From positions 362,833 through 426,832 of the forward strand of contig NMRA01000152.1 in NCBI GenBank assembly GCA_002633005.1: DNA of 64,000 bases, given 5' to 3'. The notes under the pieces are model-generated. The model was not told the origin of the DNA. It saw only the letters and a program-made list of their open reading frames with translations, and did not search any database. The stretch comes from Phoronis australis (Eukaryota; Phoronida; Phoronidae). Positions 26,023-38,075 of this stretch are shown here, one piece after another. The first letter of the stretch is position 1; each line of letters opens with the position of its first letter. The position numbers and the translations under genes were made by a program.

Positions 26023-26642
26023 AACACTTTTTCACGAGATATGTTTACCAGGTTATGATGTTTATCAGACTACAACCGTACATCAACTCATATATACCCT
26101 ACACGAGAGCCAAGCGTCTCTGCGGCGGTGTTCACGCTAATGGTGTCGGACGCTACGAAACAATAGTTTAATCCGAACTTAGAAGGAATCTAAGCAATGA
26201 AGGAATATTCCTACATCGCGCAGATTCCTACATGGTTCGGAACAGGGACAATGGGTAACGAACAGGCTGATCCAGAACAGTCCAGCCAGCTACAAGAGAG
26301 GGTTAGAGTGTTAGGTAACAAAACTTGGTTATCAATCTCCTAGTCGTTTTGAACACACCACAACTAATTTGCTAGACTTTGCCATGGAGAAACTTATTTA
26401 CAAACGCCAGCAGTTGTCGCGAAAGTTAATTTCAGCTAATGTGTATGCGTATTATTTATTTAAATCCTAACATTCACAGTGTTAATGCCGTTTTTTTTTT
26501 AGTTTTGAGTAGTATTGTTTGTCATTTTAATCTAAAATGTGCTTTTTCATAAAAGCGGCTCACAAATATTTATGTTAGTCTCCTAGCATTCTCTGTGTAA
26601 TCAGGTTCGACTCAATACCACAGTATAATGGCACATTAAACT
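26023..26642. other. Non-coding spacer
   Basis: No exon or strong repeat was recognised between the inverted-repeat element and the microsatellite that follows. Confidence 0.4.
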
Positions 26643-26700
26643 ATGTATCCGTCCGTCTATCTGTTTATCTACCTACCCGTCTGTCTGTCTGCCTGTCTGT

Positions 26701-26763
<63 letters not shown>

Positions 26764-26832
26764 CCCTGCCCTGCCCTGCCCTGCCCTGCCCTGCCCTGCC
26801 TGCCTGCCTGCCTGCCTGTCTGTCTATCCATA
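26643..26832. repeat. Compound CTGT/CTGC/CCTGC microsatellite
   Basis: CTGT and CTGC tetranucleotides pass into a pure CTGC block, then a CCTGC pentanucleotide block (about 26761-26805), then back to CTGC and CTGT. The Cys/Leu/Pro-rich and Arg/Gln-rich frames here are repeat artefacts. Confidence 0.95.
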
Positions 26833-27246
26833 CATATGGCTTTACGTCTTGGCATATGCTGGGATTTGAGTCAACTAAAAATAGTGACCTATTTATTCAA
26901 AACATGGAAATAGCTGTCCCACCATTTTCCATTGCAAAGGAGAATTCTTGACTGCCAAGTCAGTAGCAGCGTTTGATAAAGCTCTAAGAATTCTGATCAC
27001 AGCCAATCCCAAAGAATAAAATACATTAGTGAACTCAACCTAAACACACAATAGGAGGGACTGTCATTGCAACTTATTCCTGTTTTAAATTGATGAACCA
27101 CCATGTAACAGCTGTGAATTTCCGTCCATCCAATCAAGCGGAAGTCGCTTTCGCACTCTCATTACTCAAGAGTGAAAACTACGCTATTGTTTCGTGTTCA
27201 TTAGTCTGGGGTTCACCTTCCTCCTTTCGGCAACTCATGCAACTAA

Positions 27247-27420
27247 GGTGGTTACGCATGGGTGGCGCACCATAGGGGACTGGGGGCTATAGCCCCCCCC
27301 CCCACTTTTTTCAGTGCTACGCCGCACATGGTCTATAAGCGGTGCACCACAGGGGGCTGAAGGGGCTGTAGCCTCCTCCCCACACACTTTTTTCAGTGCT
27401 GTGCCGCCCATGTTACGAGA
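27247..27420. repeat. Two adjacent short GC-rich palindromic repeats (GGGGGCTG family)
   Basis: Each unit reads roughly GGTGGCGCACCA, AGGGGRCTG, a GGGGCTRTAGCC centre, then CACTTTTTTCAGTGCT and GCCGCMCATG. The ends are imperfect inverted complements, giving a small foldback. Copy 1 is about 27256-27333 and copy 2 about 27338-27413. Further copies: 42600-42672 (reverse orientation), a fragment at 13510, and a possible one at 8640. Probably a MITE-like or SINE-like family. Confidence 0.65.
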
Positions 27421-28075
27421 AACTTGAGACGACGGAGAAATCTTGACTCGTGGAGCTGAAACAGTCTCTTTACCCCCACAATTCACCACTCCATCCGTTC
27501 TGCCACAGTAACGTCTCAGTAGAACTTACTTGGGGAAGCACAGCTCGTCTTTCATTCACTTGATTTAATGAACAGAGAGTAAATTCATTAAAATTGTAAA
27601 CATAAAGTTACGCTACAACCTTTTCAGTTACCCGGTGACCAATTTAAGAAGGAGTCTGCTCAGTGCCCGGCTAAAAATGAGTCTCCTAAACAAGAATCGC
27701 GTGTTTGCCATGATATCCGACAACACGAGAGCTCACCATGAAGGTTTTCATTCTTCCTCAGTATTTAGTCCGACATGAATGGCTGTTTAGATTTATACCC
27801 AAATCGTCTATCAGATAACAGTTTATGATTAATTTATCCGTTATTGCATGGTTTCCAAGAAATGGGCGATTCCATCGAGAATCTACAAAACATTTTCTAC
27901 AAAACTGAGACCGAGAGTGATTTTCAAGTAGTTTTATCATCATCGAAGTCGAAATCGTCGTCGTCGTCAAACTGACTTTGAAGATATAGTTGCATGTAAA
28001 TTCAGGATACATCATGCTTATAAAAACTGTGCAGGATAAGGATTTTAGCGGCAATGGGGTAACATTTATAGCACA
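27421..28075. other. Non-coding spacer
   Basis: No supported gene. The open minus frame that starts at 28201 and ends here owes its repeated MFYCFG segment to the tandem duplication next to it. Confidence 0.4.
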
Positions 28076-28235
28076 AAACAAACACACTGAACAACCAATG
28101 CAAACTCCGAAACAGTAGAACATTTTATCTGGATTGGAGACAATTATTTCAAGTAAAATAAACAAACACACTGAACAACAAAGCCCGAAACAGTAGAACA
28201 TTTTATCTGGATTGGAGACAGTTATTTTTAGTAAA
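28076..28235. repeat. Tandem duplication, period about 80 bp
   Basis: Two head-to-tail copies running from CAAACACACTGAACAAC to GGATTGGAGACARTTATTT, differing by a 6-7 base indel and a few substitutions. Confidence 0.85.
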
Positions 28236-29423
28236 ATATAAGTGAAATAAAAACACTTTACTATACGAAGGTGAGTTACTTATTGTACACCGTGATGAGT
28301 GATTGAAGAGATGCCTACTTTTTACAAGCAACAAGAATTATACTATTAAGACCCCTCTAACATTGATAAAAAGATATTCGCCATGAAAATGCTCAAGATC
28401 AAGACTGCCAACATTGAAATATATAGATAGAGATATGTGTACGTGCCCCAAGACCCAGTGCCTCTCAATTTCAATAAATATGTAGGGGATACAATACGAC
28501 TGAGGGTCGCAAAACCTGCATTTAGCGAAAAACAATTTTCTAATAAGTATTTCGTTGTGAACAAATTACTCTGTGGGATAATTAATATAAAATCCTATCG
28601 ACAAACTTCGTTCTGTAGACCCGTTCTTGCAGATTCAGTTGCCAAGTTCGGATGTCATTAGTATTAGCCACTAGTTTTTGCTATCATATTCATGACGTCA
28701 TAATGTGGTTGATGTAGGGTTTCATGTCTTCAGCATTAATTGTTTGTGTCATATGTCATCACGTTTTACGTAAGACGCGTGAATCATCCGACATTTGCAG
28801 CAAAAGGGAATACTTGTTAATCTAAAGAGCATAGAGTCATTGACATGAGAGATAATAAGATTTCAACGCATGTGCATGGCGTGATGGTCAACAACAAACA
28901 GGTGCGATTGTGCAATAACTACTGGCGTTGGTCTATTGCATGAGTAACCGCTACATCAAGTACTGAATAAAAGTGATCCTACATTGGCTCATCAGTACTT
29001 AAATGTGTACAAAGATAGGGCCGTCCAGGATACACAGCGACACTCGAATCTCGCTGTATTCGCCCACAATGCCGTAAACATCCGCCAGGCACATTTGCTG
29101 CCTCGTTTTCATGCCACTGGAGTTTCACATGTTATTTGTTGTTGTCTAATTCCTTACAGGTTGCATTACTCTATTCGTCCTTCCAAAACCATCGAAGTAT
29201 TACTGCTGTGCCACCGGCTGCAACTCCGACGTGAGAACTTTGTGAAAAACTGATCACGTGCCCGTGGATGCGTGATCTGAAATTCTTCGCCTTCCCGTCA
29301 TCGATGGGAGACAGGAAAATGTGCCTGATTTACAAAACGAGGTCACGCGGTTTCTTATCTCCGGCGAGAAGAGGTCTATTGCCGAGTAATCTGGGATGGC
29401 CCTATATAGCGATTGATGTATTT
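28236..29423. other. Non-coding, no gene recognised
   Basis: Around 29067-29150 the sequence has faint similarity to 2845-2960 (CACAATGC..., then a 'gccatt/gccactgg...gttatttgt' run), suggesting two very old repeat copies. Nothing else supported. Confidence 0.3.
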
Positions 29424-29707
29424 AAGATAGATAGATAGGTAGATAGGTAGATAGGCAGGCAGGAGGGCAGGCAGGCAGGCAGGCAGATAGATATAAAGAT
29501 GGACAGACAGCTAGATAGATATAGGCATGGAGAAAGACAGATTGATAGATAGACAGATAAGTGGATAAGTAGGTAGGTAGACAGACAGACAGACAGACAG
29601 ACAGATAGATAGATAGAAAGATGGACAGACAGACAGATAGACAGATAGGGAGAAAGACGAATCGATAGACAGAAAAATGGATAGGTAGGTAAGTAGATAG
29701 ATAGATA
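29424..29707. repeat. Interrupted GATA/GACA/GGCA microsatellite
   Basis: Nearly 290 bases of GATA, GACA, GGTA and GGCA tetranucleotides with interruptions. The serine/leucine/tyrosine-rich minus frame is a repeat artefact. Confidence 0.95.
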
Positions 29708-30489
29708 GGGATGTATATCGGAGGTGGCCAGGTGATATTACCAATTGATACCCTGTTCCTGTTTTTGTGAAATCATTCATCCTTTTGTGTTAAGGACGAT
29801 CAAATTGAAGGGTCCCATATGACCGAATCAACGGTCATTTGTTTCATGTTTATTCATGATACTGAGTGTTGCTATTGCAAGGGAGGTCCGGGGTGATTTT
29901 CCAATTGCCCTCCAAGGTCACATTGGAAAGTAGGCAAAAATTCAAATCGTCCTAGGAAACAACAAAACGTTTTTATTCGAAGCACAACAGCGGTACAGAC
30001 AACCAAAATTGTGAGACTGGATTTAAAAAGGACGTTTGGAATTACTTGAGGACCGCAATTTGTGAATTACTAATATTTCTGTTGGTTTTATAATGGAAAA
30101 ATGGACGATAATTTTGCCCAAATAATTCGGGAATGGCGTATGTGTTGAAGATCGTTATTACGAACGGGTTGTTTATGATAAGGAAGTTGTTCGTGTGACA
30201 TTCTCTTCTTAAAGGAGAATGCCACCCGATTTAATTAGTCATTTTGCCGTCTTAATCGGTCTATATCCACATCGCCTCGCATACGGTCGACATTACCTGG
30301 CCGAGAGGTGTCGCGTTAACCTGTGAGGAAGGTGAGAAACGACGCTAGGGACGTCAGTGGTTCATATGCAGAGTGAATGCCGCTATGTTGCGGTGCATCG
30401 TTCCCGCTTGTCCGAACTAAGCAGCTGCGACGAAAGCGGGTATGTCGTTTTTTTACTTCCTCGAGAGTCCGAAATGCTTAGGAAGTGGC
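29708..30489. other. Non-coding spacer, becoming GC-richer toward 30.3 kb
   Basis: No supported exon. The rise in GC content from about 30280 leads into the candidate exon that follows. Confidence 0.3.
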
Positions 30490-30686
30490 TCATGGTAGTG
30501 AAGAATGAAATGTACGCTGTAAATAGGCCGTGAAACATCTCCGTGTCTGTGGCGCCTGCAGTCGACGTCGACAGTGCCCGACGAATGCCGGTTTACCAAA
30601 TAACTCCATACGTTCCGTTGTCTGAGCTTGTTCACGGCGCCTCTCTAGTATTTCTTCATCACTGTATTCCTGTTCAAATTGATAGC
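30490..30686 (-). CDS. Candidate exon, unrecognised acidic/basic helix
   Basis: The frame follows an acceptor TTTTACAG at 30687 in phase 1. It encodes YQFEQEYSDEEILERRREQA near its start, a charged and probably helical segment, then TTERMELFGKP and an Arg/Cys-rich tail to a stop at 30490. An internal donor (TTTG then GTAAAC) could end the exon after MELF, keeping phase 1 on both sides; the Arg-rich tail would then be intron. Composition is clearly more GC-rich and more protein-like than the surroundings. I do not recognise the family. Exons upstream on the minus strand would lie above 30.7 kb and were not found. Confidence 0.35.
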
Positions 30687-33600
30687 CTGTAAAACTTAAC
30701 GATCCACCTGCGAAGTGGGGACTGATGAGCTCTAGCTCGTCCTAAGTTGGGATTGCGAGTTGCCATGTTGGCGTTTATTACTGAGCGCTCTGTTTCAAAA
30801 TGAATTATTCTCACCCTAACCAATACTTATATAAAACTGAAACAAAGTCTGTCTCATTAGATGCAATTTGCAATGCCTTTGGAGTGTTCGTGAGTGCAAA
30901 TGATTTGAGAAGCTGTGCAGCAATGAATAAATCACTGCGTTACCGGCTTTAGGTGCAATAAAACTAATTGACGGGACACCGAGGCCGTGTGAGCTCATGC
31001 TAATTAGTGTTTGCTGGCAGAAACTGTTGTGAAACAATTCGATTTCCATCCCACGGCAAGGTGTTAGGGGAATCTTTATTCACATTTACATTACTCAAAT
31101 AATGATTGTCAATGTACAACTTCTGCCCTGACGGTGCTGTGGCCAAAGCGGAACCTAAATTTGCGGCCTCCGACGAGTAAGTAGATTTGCAGTTTCGTGG
31201 CTAATTCACCAACATAATCACGTGCACATTAGTTTGGCTCACTAGTATAGTATTTTCTTGACTGGAAGTTTAATTCAGTCCTCTGAACTTTGGCTGGTTT
31301 ATGTTCGTGATGTCTGACCAGTTTCCGAGCCACTGGCCTGGATAACGTCGAGTCAATCCTGCCGGCCGCGACGGGCCTGATCGGGCTCCGATCCACTGGC
31401 CAGGATAACACGCGTTTTGTGTTTAGAACTCAAAAAATCACAAGTCTAAACAACACAGATCTAGGTTCTCCTGTCTGTATCTCACGGAAAATACTTTGAA
31501 ATTATCTCCGAACAGGCCAAACTCCTAGTGCTACGGACCTTATTGGCCTGCCGAACTTTGTAGGCTGCGGTGTGTCCAAATACCAGTAAATCCGTAAGAG
31601 CGAAATAAAACAACACGTTTTTATAAGAACTCGGTGTATTTTTAAGGGTTTTACATCGAAGTTTGATGAGTTATTGGCGTTAAACGATGACTTCAAGCGA
31701 TAAGCTGACACCTGTAACCCGTGTTGTGAACTGCTGAACAGACTGTGTGTGAAACCGATGACGTCATTGGATAATTGCAACACCTCCGTCTGCCGTCAGG
31801 TGTCAGGTAACGCAACCGTACGTGTCGTTATGGAGTAGAACTACTCGATCTAAATTGATACAAATTAGGTTGTTTTTTGGGTGGGATGCTCCTTTAACGT
31901 ATTGTGGCCAGTCGCGAACAAAGATCTCTACGATTTTTTGTTGTATAAGATAAACTTATAAATCGTAGCATGGTACAATTTGAAAGGATCTGTTTTCACA
32001 TGGAAGTGCCCCTTTCCCGGGTGCCTTCCGGAATTCACTAAAAATCCTTACTGTGAATTAATTAGAAATGAGATTTTATTATGTAGCAACTTGTAAAAAA
32101 CTCGAAATGCACATTGCGTGTTTGTACCGTTAGTGTCGCATTGCGAGGTTGCCACGTGATAGCTCAACATGCTTAGATTATCTCCTCTATTTTCTCATTA
32201 CTGTAGCCTATAAAGGTTGGTTTCTCACATATATCTTTATGTATCTACGAAAGTTGACTAATTCGTGGATATATTTTGACAATTACAAATCTTCTACGAA
32301 ATTTATGATGCAGTGAAGTTTGATGCTGGTTGAAATTCGGGAAAATATTCCGACCCCTAAATAGCAATGTCCGGCACCGTGGTTGACGGTCGGTGATTGT
32401 GTTACTCAGTAGCTCCAGTGTCAACTACTCGTCTTAACACAAACTGGGGCAGGGTGGAACAGATCATCTCTGTTACGTTTGCGCAAACGGGTGATCCGCT
32501 GGCATTCCACGTGATGCGAGCATGCGCTGACAGTCTTCGTGTAAATGACTCGTGTGTGTCCATTTTGCGATCTTATGTCGTGCAAATGCGACTAAAGTGG
32601 AGCAACTCGCGCCGTGACAACTCGTGCCGTGACAATTGTTCCCCGTGTAAAAACGGCTCGAGTGCATCGCGCCAGTGCCATGTTTGTAGGCTAAGTGAGG
32701 AACTATGTTTATGAGTGCAGCAGCCGTGTTATTTATGAAGACTATTAACAGCATAAAAGTAATAAATTTACCCTCGTAGTTGATTAACCATGTGTTAAAA
32801 CTTCCAGGTTCATAAAATTGTAGGTCTCGACCTGTTCCAGTGAAATGACTGATTACGTGAAATCTATTACTATATAGGGCTCCTCCTATACTTTAGATTA
32901 CAGCATCACTTTCCGTGGTCACATGACTTAGATTGATGATTTGTAAAGGTACAGTTACCAAAGCTTGATGAACTCATGGCAGTTGACCTTCAAATATGAC
33001 CGGTATTTTTTTCCACAATTAGCTGCAGTAGTTTTAGCTGAAAGGTTTTACTTTGTACTGCAGTCGTCCACCAGCAAAATGAGATAGTTGTTTTTTTTAT
33101 TTGTCGCTTTACACAATTACAGCAACATTACGTCGTGCCGTTCGTTTTCTTCATGAAAATAATAACATCGATAAAATCATCACTCATTGAAAAACCCATT
33201 TATATTCGTTAAGTGGCTGAAAACAATTCCACCCTCGGATGTATCCGATGTTTTGCATTTCATTGGTGTTGAGAAAAAAAAAACGGCGTGTCAGAGAGGA
33301 ATACGCCAGGATGCAACAACGATGCAGAAATGTCAGTGTCAGCGCTGATTGACACGAAAATGTTACTGGACTGTGTATATGCATGTGTTAAATCTGAATG
33401 GCGTAAAATACTTGGCGAGCAAGCACAACAAGTAGGACAGATGACTCCACATTCTACATTTTTGTTGTTTTTTGCAACAATTTCAATTGTAGCACACATT
33501 AATGGTAATTTATATCAGCACGTGTCGAACGCAATAAATTTTGGTTGTGTTTCAAACTGTTGACTTTTTTCTTCAAAGTTGAGGAAGGCCTAAGGATACA

Positions 33601-34514
33601 AGGGAAAGAAACTGTTGGTAATCGAGTGGGCCAAAGTGTGACGAAAGTGAATGTGCCTATTGAATTAACCTTTCTATGGTCAAGTGGTTTGTCTTGCTTT
33701 TGATATGGAGCGAGTATCTCTGGTCGACGAAAACTAATCCAAGATTGTAGTCTGCTTCATGCTACTTTTTCCCGTTATTTGCTTCACAACTGATACATTG
33801 TTGTACATTCTACCTCCACCCGTTCAGTAATGAAACATCGCGAAAACCTATATTTACAATTTACTTAGTATAAATATTGAACGGTCTAGGAATTTTTAAT
33901 AAAAAGTAGTTTTATATTCTACTACCAGGCAGTGGTGTGAGTTTTGAAAAGAATGTTTACTATTTTGACATGATTTACTATTTTAATGTAAGAAATAATG
34001 TTAAACTGTTAAAATGCCTGAGATTTTTTTGTCAATAACGGATTATTGTACACGAACTCAAAATATCAAAATTTTGCCGTCATCATTTTCACCAAATTGT
34101 ATTGGCAAATGATATGAAAATGTACGCCAGTCCGCGAGAACTCTTAGCTACGGGATATTCTGACCATGCAGGCCTAGATTAACTCGCTAACTTGTAAAAC
34201 CCGTAGGTGTTAACAGTGTCAGGCTAGGAATTCTAAACTTTACATTTGAAACGTACACCTACGAATGAGGTCAGCGTCAAAATAGAATTGTCAGGTGAAA
34301 GTATTGGAAACCACAAAGCTCTTACAGCTCAGAACCGACTGCGTAAAGAAGCAAATCTGTCGCTAAAAAAGCAAGCGTTCGCGAGATTTTGCTGTTTATC
34401 TTAAATGAGAGCACAGGATTTTTGGCTAGATTTTTCTCGCCGCGAAACAGCTACTGAACTCTACCCAGCATCGGAGGCGGAATACTCTGGGCTGGATACC
34501 TTGTCCATGTAAAA
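30687..34514. other. Non-coding; minor repeats only
   Basis: Contains a direct repeat of CCACTGGCCWGGATAAC (near 31332 and 31393) and a short duplication of 'gcgccgtgacaactcg' / 'gtgccgtgacaattg' (near 32609-32640). No exon with recognisable content. A 105-codon plus frame at 32397-32714 looks fortuitous. Confidence 0.35.
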
Positions 34515-34727
34515 TCAGTCACAGTCACTGGGTACGCTTGGACGTTGGATTCGGTCGTAGTTGCCGGTAGAGGTCGCCGCTGTCTGACTTACGGAGCCAT
34601 AGACACTTTCTTCAACAAGGATCACCTTCGACTGAATCGTGGCTGCCCTGTACGGACCTAGTCCAGATGGCTGGGCAGTTACTGCCTGATACATGGTAGT
34701 GACCAAGTAAACTGCCTTGTGCACATC
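34515..34727 (-). CDS. Candidate 3' terminal exon, unrecognised cytoplasmic-tail-like
   Basis: After an acceptor ACATATAG the frame encodes 70 residues in phase 0, from DVHKAVYLVTT to SVPSDCD and a stop. The composition (Ser/Thr/Gln/Pro-rich with tyrosines in ESVYGSV and TGNYDRI contexts) resembles the disordered tail of a signalling protein. GC content is higher than in the flanks. The acceptor's pyrimidine tract is weak and no partner exon was found, so this could be a chance frame. Confidence 0.3.
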   Translation of the reverse strand, partial: DVHKAVYLVTTMYQAVTAQPSGLGPYRAATIQSKVILVEESVYGSVSQTAATSTGNYDRIQRPSVPSDCD

Positions 34728-35400
34728 CTATATGTTGTAACTCGATAGTGATGAATTGAGATGCCCTTTAACTTTTTCTGGAACAGTTAATGACTGTCCG
34801 TTACTGTTAATTAACTTTGGGTTTTTGATGTCTTATTACTTGCAATGAGTACTGTAGTGTCAACGGTCTCAACTGCGGGATTGTTGCTATGCACATGTAT
34901 AGTGGCTCAAAAGAGCAGTGGTTTTAAGGAAATATTGTTTTCTATCAAATGAATGTCTCAAAGAAAGGACGTTTCGATGCAAGCAAAGTGGTTCATTCTC
35001 CTCAATGATTTCCTAAATAAACAGCTAAATAAGCAGACCGGGTATATCTTCAAAACAAAAGAAATTTTACATTTCTGTTTAAGTCTGTATGAACATCAAG
35101 CATTAGCTGTATCCTATGAGACGAAGTGGGCGTTGTATTAATGTATGACAGTGAAAACACAGACTGAGGCAAAAGTTAGAATTAACGTGGAATAAATCAG
35201 CTTTAGAATATGACGCGGAAGACAGTTCTTTAAAAGTATACAAGACACCGCATTTTTAGATAATTTTTGGCAATCGCGTTACCATATTCCCAGGAATCCC
35301 ATCTTTATGTGTTGGTGCTAAATTTCAGTTTAGGTCCCGTGAGTTGCGGTTGAGCCATTTGATTATCATCAAAACGGTTTTGAGTTCTACCTGTTGCGTA
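34728..35400. other. Non-coding spacer
   Basis: No supported feature between the candidate exon and the reverse-transcriptase remnant. Confidence 0.35.
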
Positions 35401-36065
35401 TGGACGGATAGTTTATTTGATGACAACCAATCGAACAGACGAGTCAAGAGTCTGGCTTGACATCAGTGGGACAAATGGTTCGTGTGTCATCAGCATTCAT
35501 AATGATATCTGGATTGTTTGACAGATGAAGGTCGTTAACGTGAACAATGAAAAACAGGGGACAGAGTGTTGACCCCTGTAGAACACCGGTCGTGATAGCC
35601 TGTTTTGAAAGTCTATGAACTGTTTACGATCAGTCGAGTAAGAGGAGAACCACTGTATCATGTCAGTTATTTTTAACATCACAATGCTGTAACTTTAATT
35701 ACGGAATGGTTTAAAGTGTCAAATGCATTTGATAAATCAAGAAACGTTGTATCGTGAAATTACAATTGCCCATGAACAAATTTTTCAAATATTTTAGATA
35801 AGTACGAAAAAAGAGGTATTGGTTTGTATCTAATCCATTGCCTTTAAAATATGGAATGATTGAGGCAATCTTCACTTTGTCTAGAAAAAATCCTGATGTT
35901 ATCGACTTACTAAGTATAGTTATTGGTTTTGCTGTATTCCTTCCATAAATTCGAATGACTTGTGAAGACATTTTGTCCTAGCCAACACTAGAAGTAGGTT
36001 TTAAAGTCGAAATGATCTTCAGAACCATTTGATCTGTGGCCAGTGCAAAGTTGAACTGCTTTGGG
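35401..36065 (-). pseudogene. Decayed non-LTR retrotransposon reverse transcriptase (jockey/CR1-like)
   Basis: Reading 36065 downward on the minus strand gives ordered reverse-transcriptase landmarks: LKPTSSVG, then an early stop, KPITILSKSITSGF and DKVKIASIIPYFKGN (fingers region), LSNAFDTLNH (motif A, in another frame, where the F-D is normally catalytic), TGVLQGSTLCPLFFIVHVND (motif B region, consensus GVPQGS..GPLLF) and NADDT (motif C, usual YADDT). A large deletion separates the fingers from motif A, and several frameshifts and stops are present. It is therefore a dead fragment. Family assignment is from motif order and recall. Confidence 0.8.
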
Positions 36066-37221
36066 CAGGAGGGAGAACGCTGTCAGAGGAAAGTACGTTT
36101 GAAGTTGTGATCGACTGGGGAGATATTTAAAACAACGCTACGTCGAGACGTTGTCGAGATTTACCCATGATTTTTGTGAGATGTAACGTTACTTTTTGCT
36201 ATACCTTTTTTCTTCTTTTGCATTTTGTCACTAAGTGCCGTGTGGTTGCTTTGTATGTAATTGTTACTCGCTGCCTGCCATTCTGTGTTGTGCTGGAAGA
36301 TACTGTACTGATGACTTGTCGACGTCATGAATGCTGCTGCCATCTGACAGGTTTTATGCTGACTTTATAGCCACGGCCACACCAAATACAGCGAGGACAG
36401 AAGGCGAGATTCGCCCGTTCTTGCGAAACTGTCCGGGTGTTTTGCCTCCTCTTACTCGTCACCTAGTTTAATGTGGTCGAAGTTTATTTTGGGCGATTTA
36501 AAATAGACATGTTCGTTGAAAATAATGAAAACTTTGTGAAAAATCGTAAAAATCTGCTCTAGTTTCAATTCCAAACAATTCAAAACCAATCTAAAATGTA
36601 GAAAAGAAGTATTTGCCAACGTAAATGTCATCCGAATGGCCTAGCTGTAAGATGTTTTCAAACATTCCCTAGGCCTAGACAGTTTAGCTGCTCTCGCACC
36701 TGTAAAAGGTCTAGTAATCATGTTTTTCTGTTGTGCCAAAGTTCGCGAACTCATTTACTGAGATTACGAGTGGTATATAACACCGAGTTCGCATTCTGTC
36801 TCTGTTAATGGCAGAGTGACGTCACAGAGATGCTTTTATGTCCGTTTTAACGTTTTCGACTAACATCATGGGCGTGCCTAATTGTGGGGAACATAATATC
36901 AAAGTTATTTCTCAATCGCGAATGTTGTCTTCTTGAAGGCGTTTTACGTTAAGTTTGCCATAAAAAAATAAAAATCGGTAAATTGTCTTACTCTGAAACG
37001 TATTCACATGACCAGGGTGAGTTCGGGGGGTTCGATCGAGCCACCACCCGCGGAAAAGGTCCAGCCCCAGCCTATCCGTTAAAGATAGAATATAGGTGGA
37101 CAACACCAACAAAATTGTTGAATTTGCTACTGATTTAAAGCGCTTCACGTAATCATCGGGCGTACCCGGCCAACTTCCCCCGAGTGGTGTTTGCGTAGAT
37201 GAAAAGATCGTGCAGACGATT
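36066..37221. other. Non-coding spacer
   Basis: No supported gene or repeat recognised. Confidence 0.35.
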
Positions 37222-37305
37222 AGAGGAGGCTTTCTCGCTGGTTCCCTGCGTGCCGCTTAGCTGGCTACCATCAAGCGGCACGCAGAGAACCAGCGAGAGG
37301 AGGCT
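37222..37305. repeat. 26-bp hairpin flanked by 10-bp direct repeats
   Basis: Arms 37233-37258 and 37273-37298 are complementary with a single mismatch and a 14-base loop. The direct repeat AGAGGAGGCT lies at 37222-37231 and 37296-37305, the second overlapping the end of the right arm. It could be a very small insertion with a target-site duplication, or a small-RNA precursor. No known small RNA was recognised. Confidence 0.75.
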
Positions 37306-37853
37306 ATTATGTTATTCATCGGCATTGAACGCGCGTGGTCGGATACACCATAGGGTAGCAAAGGGAATCTACAAGTATATGTCTATACCAAACTAAGCTA
37401 TATAGCAGTGAGATACCTTCCAAGAAGTAGTGCGCTGTGGATGCCTTAGCGACCAAGAAACAAAACAGCAGAAATTAAGTTTGTTATTTGCTATTCATTG
37501 GTATACTTGCTAGCATAGTGCGGTAAAGTGCAGGCATTTTCAAATTTCGAATGGAAAGTGATCGTCAAATGGATGTTCATCTAATGTCCATTTTGATTGT
37601 GGATTGGTGGATTGACATGCATGCGTGTACGTGTGTTCGTTTCCGTTCTTTGAAATTCATTTGACTACCTTGTGTTCTTGCTCTGAGAAAACCCCGACGA
37701 GCATGTTCACGTTATTAAGGAAAAGTGGGTCTAGGCTTAATTAAACTTTGATCAATAAAGAAAGTCTTCTCTTGTCTATGACGCACAGCCTTGCAGACTT
37801 CATACGAGCAACAAACTTGATGGAGAAGATTTCCAAGGTTGTACGTCACTATT
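37306..37853. other. Non-coding spacer
   Basis: Nothing supported. Confidence 0.35.
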
Positions 37854-38075
37854 TCGAAGGTCCACTACTCCGAACGTATATTAGTCCGAGGGTCCACTGC
37901 CCGATCCGAAGGTTCCGTACTGTGAAGGTCCACTACTCCAAAGGTCTGCGACTCCGAAGGCTCACTACTCCAAGGTTCACTACTCCGAAGGTCCACTACT
38001 CCGAAGGTTCGGTACCTTGGAAGGTTCACTACTTCGCCAAATGTCCACTAATTCCGAAACCAGAACTTCGACAGT
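37854..38075. repeat. 18-19 bp degenerate minisatellite
   Basis: About ten to twelve units related to AAGGTCCACTACTCCGA. They create an apparent 116-codon plus frame (37748-38098) full of repeated proline/arginine words, which is not treated as a gene. Confidence 0.85.

Noticed and set aside
26643-26951. Cys/Pro/Leu-rich frame and its Arg/Gln-rich antisense partner
   Set aside because: Both come from the CTGC/CCTGC microsatellite.
27758-28201. 147-codon minus frame with repeated MFYCFG segments
   Set aside because: The internal repeat reflects the 80-bp DNA tandem duplication; the rest has no recognisable feature.
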